Assembly: GCA_032358165.1 (NCBI GenBank)
Contig: JAALGY010000011.1
Span: 434,001 to 498,000, forward strand
Length of the DNA stretch: 64,000 nucleotides
Reading direction: 5' to 3'
Origin: Diplosphaera chodatii
Lineage: Eukaryota; Chlorophyta; Trebouxiophyceae; Prasiolales; Stichococcaceae
Shown here piece by piece: positions 61,797 through 64,000 of the stretch. The notes beneath the pieces were generated by a model. That model worked only from the letters and a program-made list of their open reading frames with translations, had not been told where the DNA came from and ran no database searches. Both the position numbers and the translations under genes were made by a program. Numbering within the stretch: position 1 is the first letter of the stretch; each line of letters starts with the position of its first letter.

Positions 61797-63735
61797 TTTA
61801 TATGTACATATAAAATTAAGTTACTGGACGGTTGGCGCGGAGTTACTGTACAAGGAAGGCGCTGCTGCTGGCATGTAGAGTTGTGAAGGTGCCAGCTCAG
61901 CGGTGCAGGTAGCCAGCGGACCCAGCTGGCCCTCTAGGCACCACATAGGTCCAGAGCACTGCATTTCGTGCTGCAGGGGTGGGCTCAGATGTATACCGTC
62001 GCCGGGGCGAGGCCTTCTCGGGGGAGGACAGCGTGGCGTCCAGCTCCTCGAGCAGAGTGGCCGCCGCCTGCCGCCGGATTTCTTCAGCGTAGCTGCAGAG
62101 AAGTGTCACTAGCCCTCATCAGTGACAAGCGGCTTCGGGATGGTGCAACCGCCATGAATCTCGGTGGCAACAGCAGATGACGAAATCATGTCAGGACTTC
62201 TGGCACACGGCACATAGTGCCAGATCACAGAGCCATAATGAAGGCGGACCGACAACATCTCATGGCAGCATCTGCAGGCGGCAACAGCGCTCACTTGGCC
62301 TGCGTCTGCGCGTCGGTCTCGACCGCCGCCCGGCGCACGGCCGCGTGCAGCTGCGCGCCCATGTCGCGCTCCAGCCCTGTAGCAGGCGTCAGCAGGCAGG
62401 CAGCCTCCGCCGTGCGCCGCTGCCGGTCCTGCGCCTTGGCGTCTGCGTGAGGAGAACAGACAGTTGGGCAGGTGGTCAGTGAGCACCTGGGCACCTGGTG
62501 CAAGCCCTGAGCGCAGTTGGTGCAGCGTTGCCAATCTGCCCAGGCAGCTGGCTCGGCTTGGCAAAACCATGGCATAATGTGTAGGCTTTTGCTGGCAGCT
62601 TGCAGCCCAAAGTGCAGCACTGCAGCGTGCTGGCAGCTCAACACCGCTGCCGAGTGTGGCGCAAATACTCAGTAGAAGGCTCGGGCATTATTGAGGAGAA
62701 TGCAAAAAGGCGGCACGTTCAACTTGCAAGCGTGCACAACACAGGAGGCTACTCACCAGGGGAGTTGGCGTCCCGCAGGTTGGGGGCGTCCTCCGGGAAG
62801 CCGAACAGCTCGAAGCAGTCGACGGAGGCGATGCCGTGCGATGCGCCCTCCAGCATCCACTCCCCCGCCTCCTCCGCCAGCTGCATTGGCAGGATATTTC
62901 GAATTGATTTAGGGTTTCCAGGAGATGAGACGCATCAAATTACACTGTAATCTGCTTGTGTGCCGCCCACCCTGGTTTGTGGCTGTTGCGCAGTGCATGG
63001 GGTGGGGAGGCGCCAGTCGAAGGCCAGCAGCATGCAGTAGGTGTGCATCTGACCTGCTCAAGGGGCAGCTGCTGCTGCGGCGGCGGCGCAGGTACTGCGT
63101 CAAACGGCAGGGCACGTGGCGGCGCCGGACCGCGGCTGCCAGCGGCTTCCCGGCCCTTCTGCAGGCTGCCGCCTGCAAAGGCCGCGCTGCCGCCAGGGCC
63201 GCCGCCCTTGCCGGGTGCATTGCCGCTGTTGGCGACCGGTCCGCCGGCGCTGCCGGCTCGCAGCGCGACAGGGCTGCCGACGGACTGGGCCGAGTTGCGG
63301 CGGGGCCCCAGGCCCCCGCCGCCGAGGCTCGGCAGGCAGCCGCTCGACAGCGACTGCGCGCTCAGCTGCTTTTGGCGGGGCGAGCTGTCGGCCTGCACGC
63401 ACGTGAGTCTTGAAATCATCATGGATTGAGACTGCCAGTTCTTGGCCAGCAATGCAAGTACAGACCATGCTCAGCTTTGCCATGCATGGCGCACAGAGCA
63501 GAACAATCGTGTAGCTGTGGATAGGGAGCAGGCGCTCAAAACACAGGCTGCCCGCATCCTAAGTCCGCACCATGCTTGTGAGGGCGTTGCATGAGCCGCC
63601 AGCCTTACCGCGGCCCATGCCGCCGCCTGCGCCGCTGGTGCCAGTCTTGACAGTCAGGCCACGGCTGCCGGCGCGGCCCACATGCAGCTGGCGCTCGGCG
63701 CCGGCCAGCTGCGGCGCGGAGCTGCACTTGCGCAT
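60680..63735 (-). CDS. Unidentified multi-exon gene, low-complexity ends
   Basis: Exon-like blocks read on the minus strand, with plausible splice sites but approximate edges. At 63735-63620: CSSAPQLAGAERQLHVGRAG. At 63400-63055: Gly/Pro/Ser-rich with RRNSAQSVGSPVALRAGSAG. At 62885-62755: EEAGEWMLEGASHGIASVDC then FELFGFPEDAPNLRD. At 62440-62295: LERDMGAQLHAAVRRAAVET. At 62095-61995: EEIRRQAAATLLEELDATLS. At 61711-61540: RRRAEDERLDAEVLRIIVDD then ARNMCGFPLPLL. At 61310-61225: LTIDEEDLPLMSADVAASID. At about 61070-60680: a Ser/Gly/Pro-rich end. I do not recognise it. The CGFPL motif recalls RPAP2/Rtr1 zinc fingers, but the following Cys is missing, so I do not assign it. The 5' end may extend to or beyond the window edge; bases 63736-64000 are unresolved. 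Confidence 0.45.
61730..61792. repeat. TA dinucleotide microsatellite
   Basis: About 31 uninterrupted AT/TA units in an otherwise GC-rich region. It sits in an intron of the unidentified minus-strand gene, about 20 bases upstream of an acceptor (TTTTAATTTTCAG on the minus strand). Confidence 0.9.
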
Positions 63736-64000
63736 CGCGGGCTGCTGGTGACGCTCCAGAGGTTCCCAAGTATGACACAAAGCTGAAGGGCTCGTGTTTA
63801 TTTTGAGCTGATCTGCAGCTGCTGTGCTGGCTGGGCGGCTGCCGGCGCGGGCTTGCCTAGGTTCGTATCCAGGCACCTTGAGGCTCAGCGACAACCGTCT
63901 GCAGCGGTGATGGCTCTGCCTCGGGACTGTCGTGCGCTGAGCAGGCCGCTGCCTGGCGGCCGGCAGCTTCCTGTGGCTACGGCTTTCTGCGGCCTTGGTT

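Noticed and set aside
1..64000. Mobile elements, CRISPR arrays, tRNA or rRNA genes
   Set aside because: I looked for transposase or reverse-transcriptase motifs, terminal repeats, regularly spaced repeats and tRNA arms and saw none I could support.

Overview
The window looks like nuclear DNA of a green alga. It is GC-rich, with many short exons split by GT-AG introns of roughly 100-400 bases, long Ser-Pro/Pro-Pro wall-protein exons, and families not expected together in a bacterium or animal. No rRNA, tRNA, CRISPR array, transposon or virus-like gene was recognised. Species cannot be fixed; a chlorophyte is my inference. All gene models below were built by hand from splice sites, reading phase and comparison between copies. 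Wherever internal exons are listed, the phases close exactly.

Layout. (1) 1-16056, plus strand: a tandem array of secreted proteins with a signal peptide, a chain of small Cys-rich modules resembling ephrin-receptor-like (GCC2/GCC3-type) repeats, and a hydroxyproline-rich-type tail. There are four copies (A, cut by the window edge and carrying a stop codon; B; C; D) and a decayed tail relic between B and C. (2) 16832-26573, minus strand: one large gene for a FUSC/ALMT-like membrane transporter. (3) 28185-30768, plus: a fifth, diverged member of the Cys-rich family (E). (4) 31217-34920, minus: a platelet-activating-factor acetylhydrolase-like serine hydrolase with a long low-complexity C-terminus. 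(5) 35658-57128, plus: five tandem copies (G1-G5) of a helical protein of about 680-710 residues that I do not recognise. (6) 57901-59696, plus: a Nudix hydrolase. (7) 60680-63735, minus: an unidentified multi-exon gene next to a long TA microsatellite.

The two tandem families dominate the window. Both show recent duplication (exon sizes conserved to the base, duplicated flanks) and both show introns present in some copies and cleanly absent in others. Both also contain damaged copies: a nonsense codon in A, single-base frameshifts in G1 and G2, and the tail relic. The Cys-rich proteins are most simply read as extracellular matrix or cell-wall glycoproteins. The G family is the best candidate for something undescribed. 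The transporter, the lipase-like hydrolase and the Nudix enzyme are single genes with no evident shared pathway.
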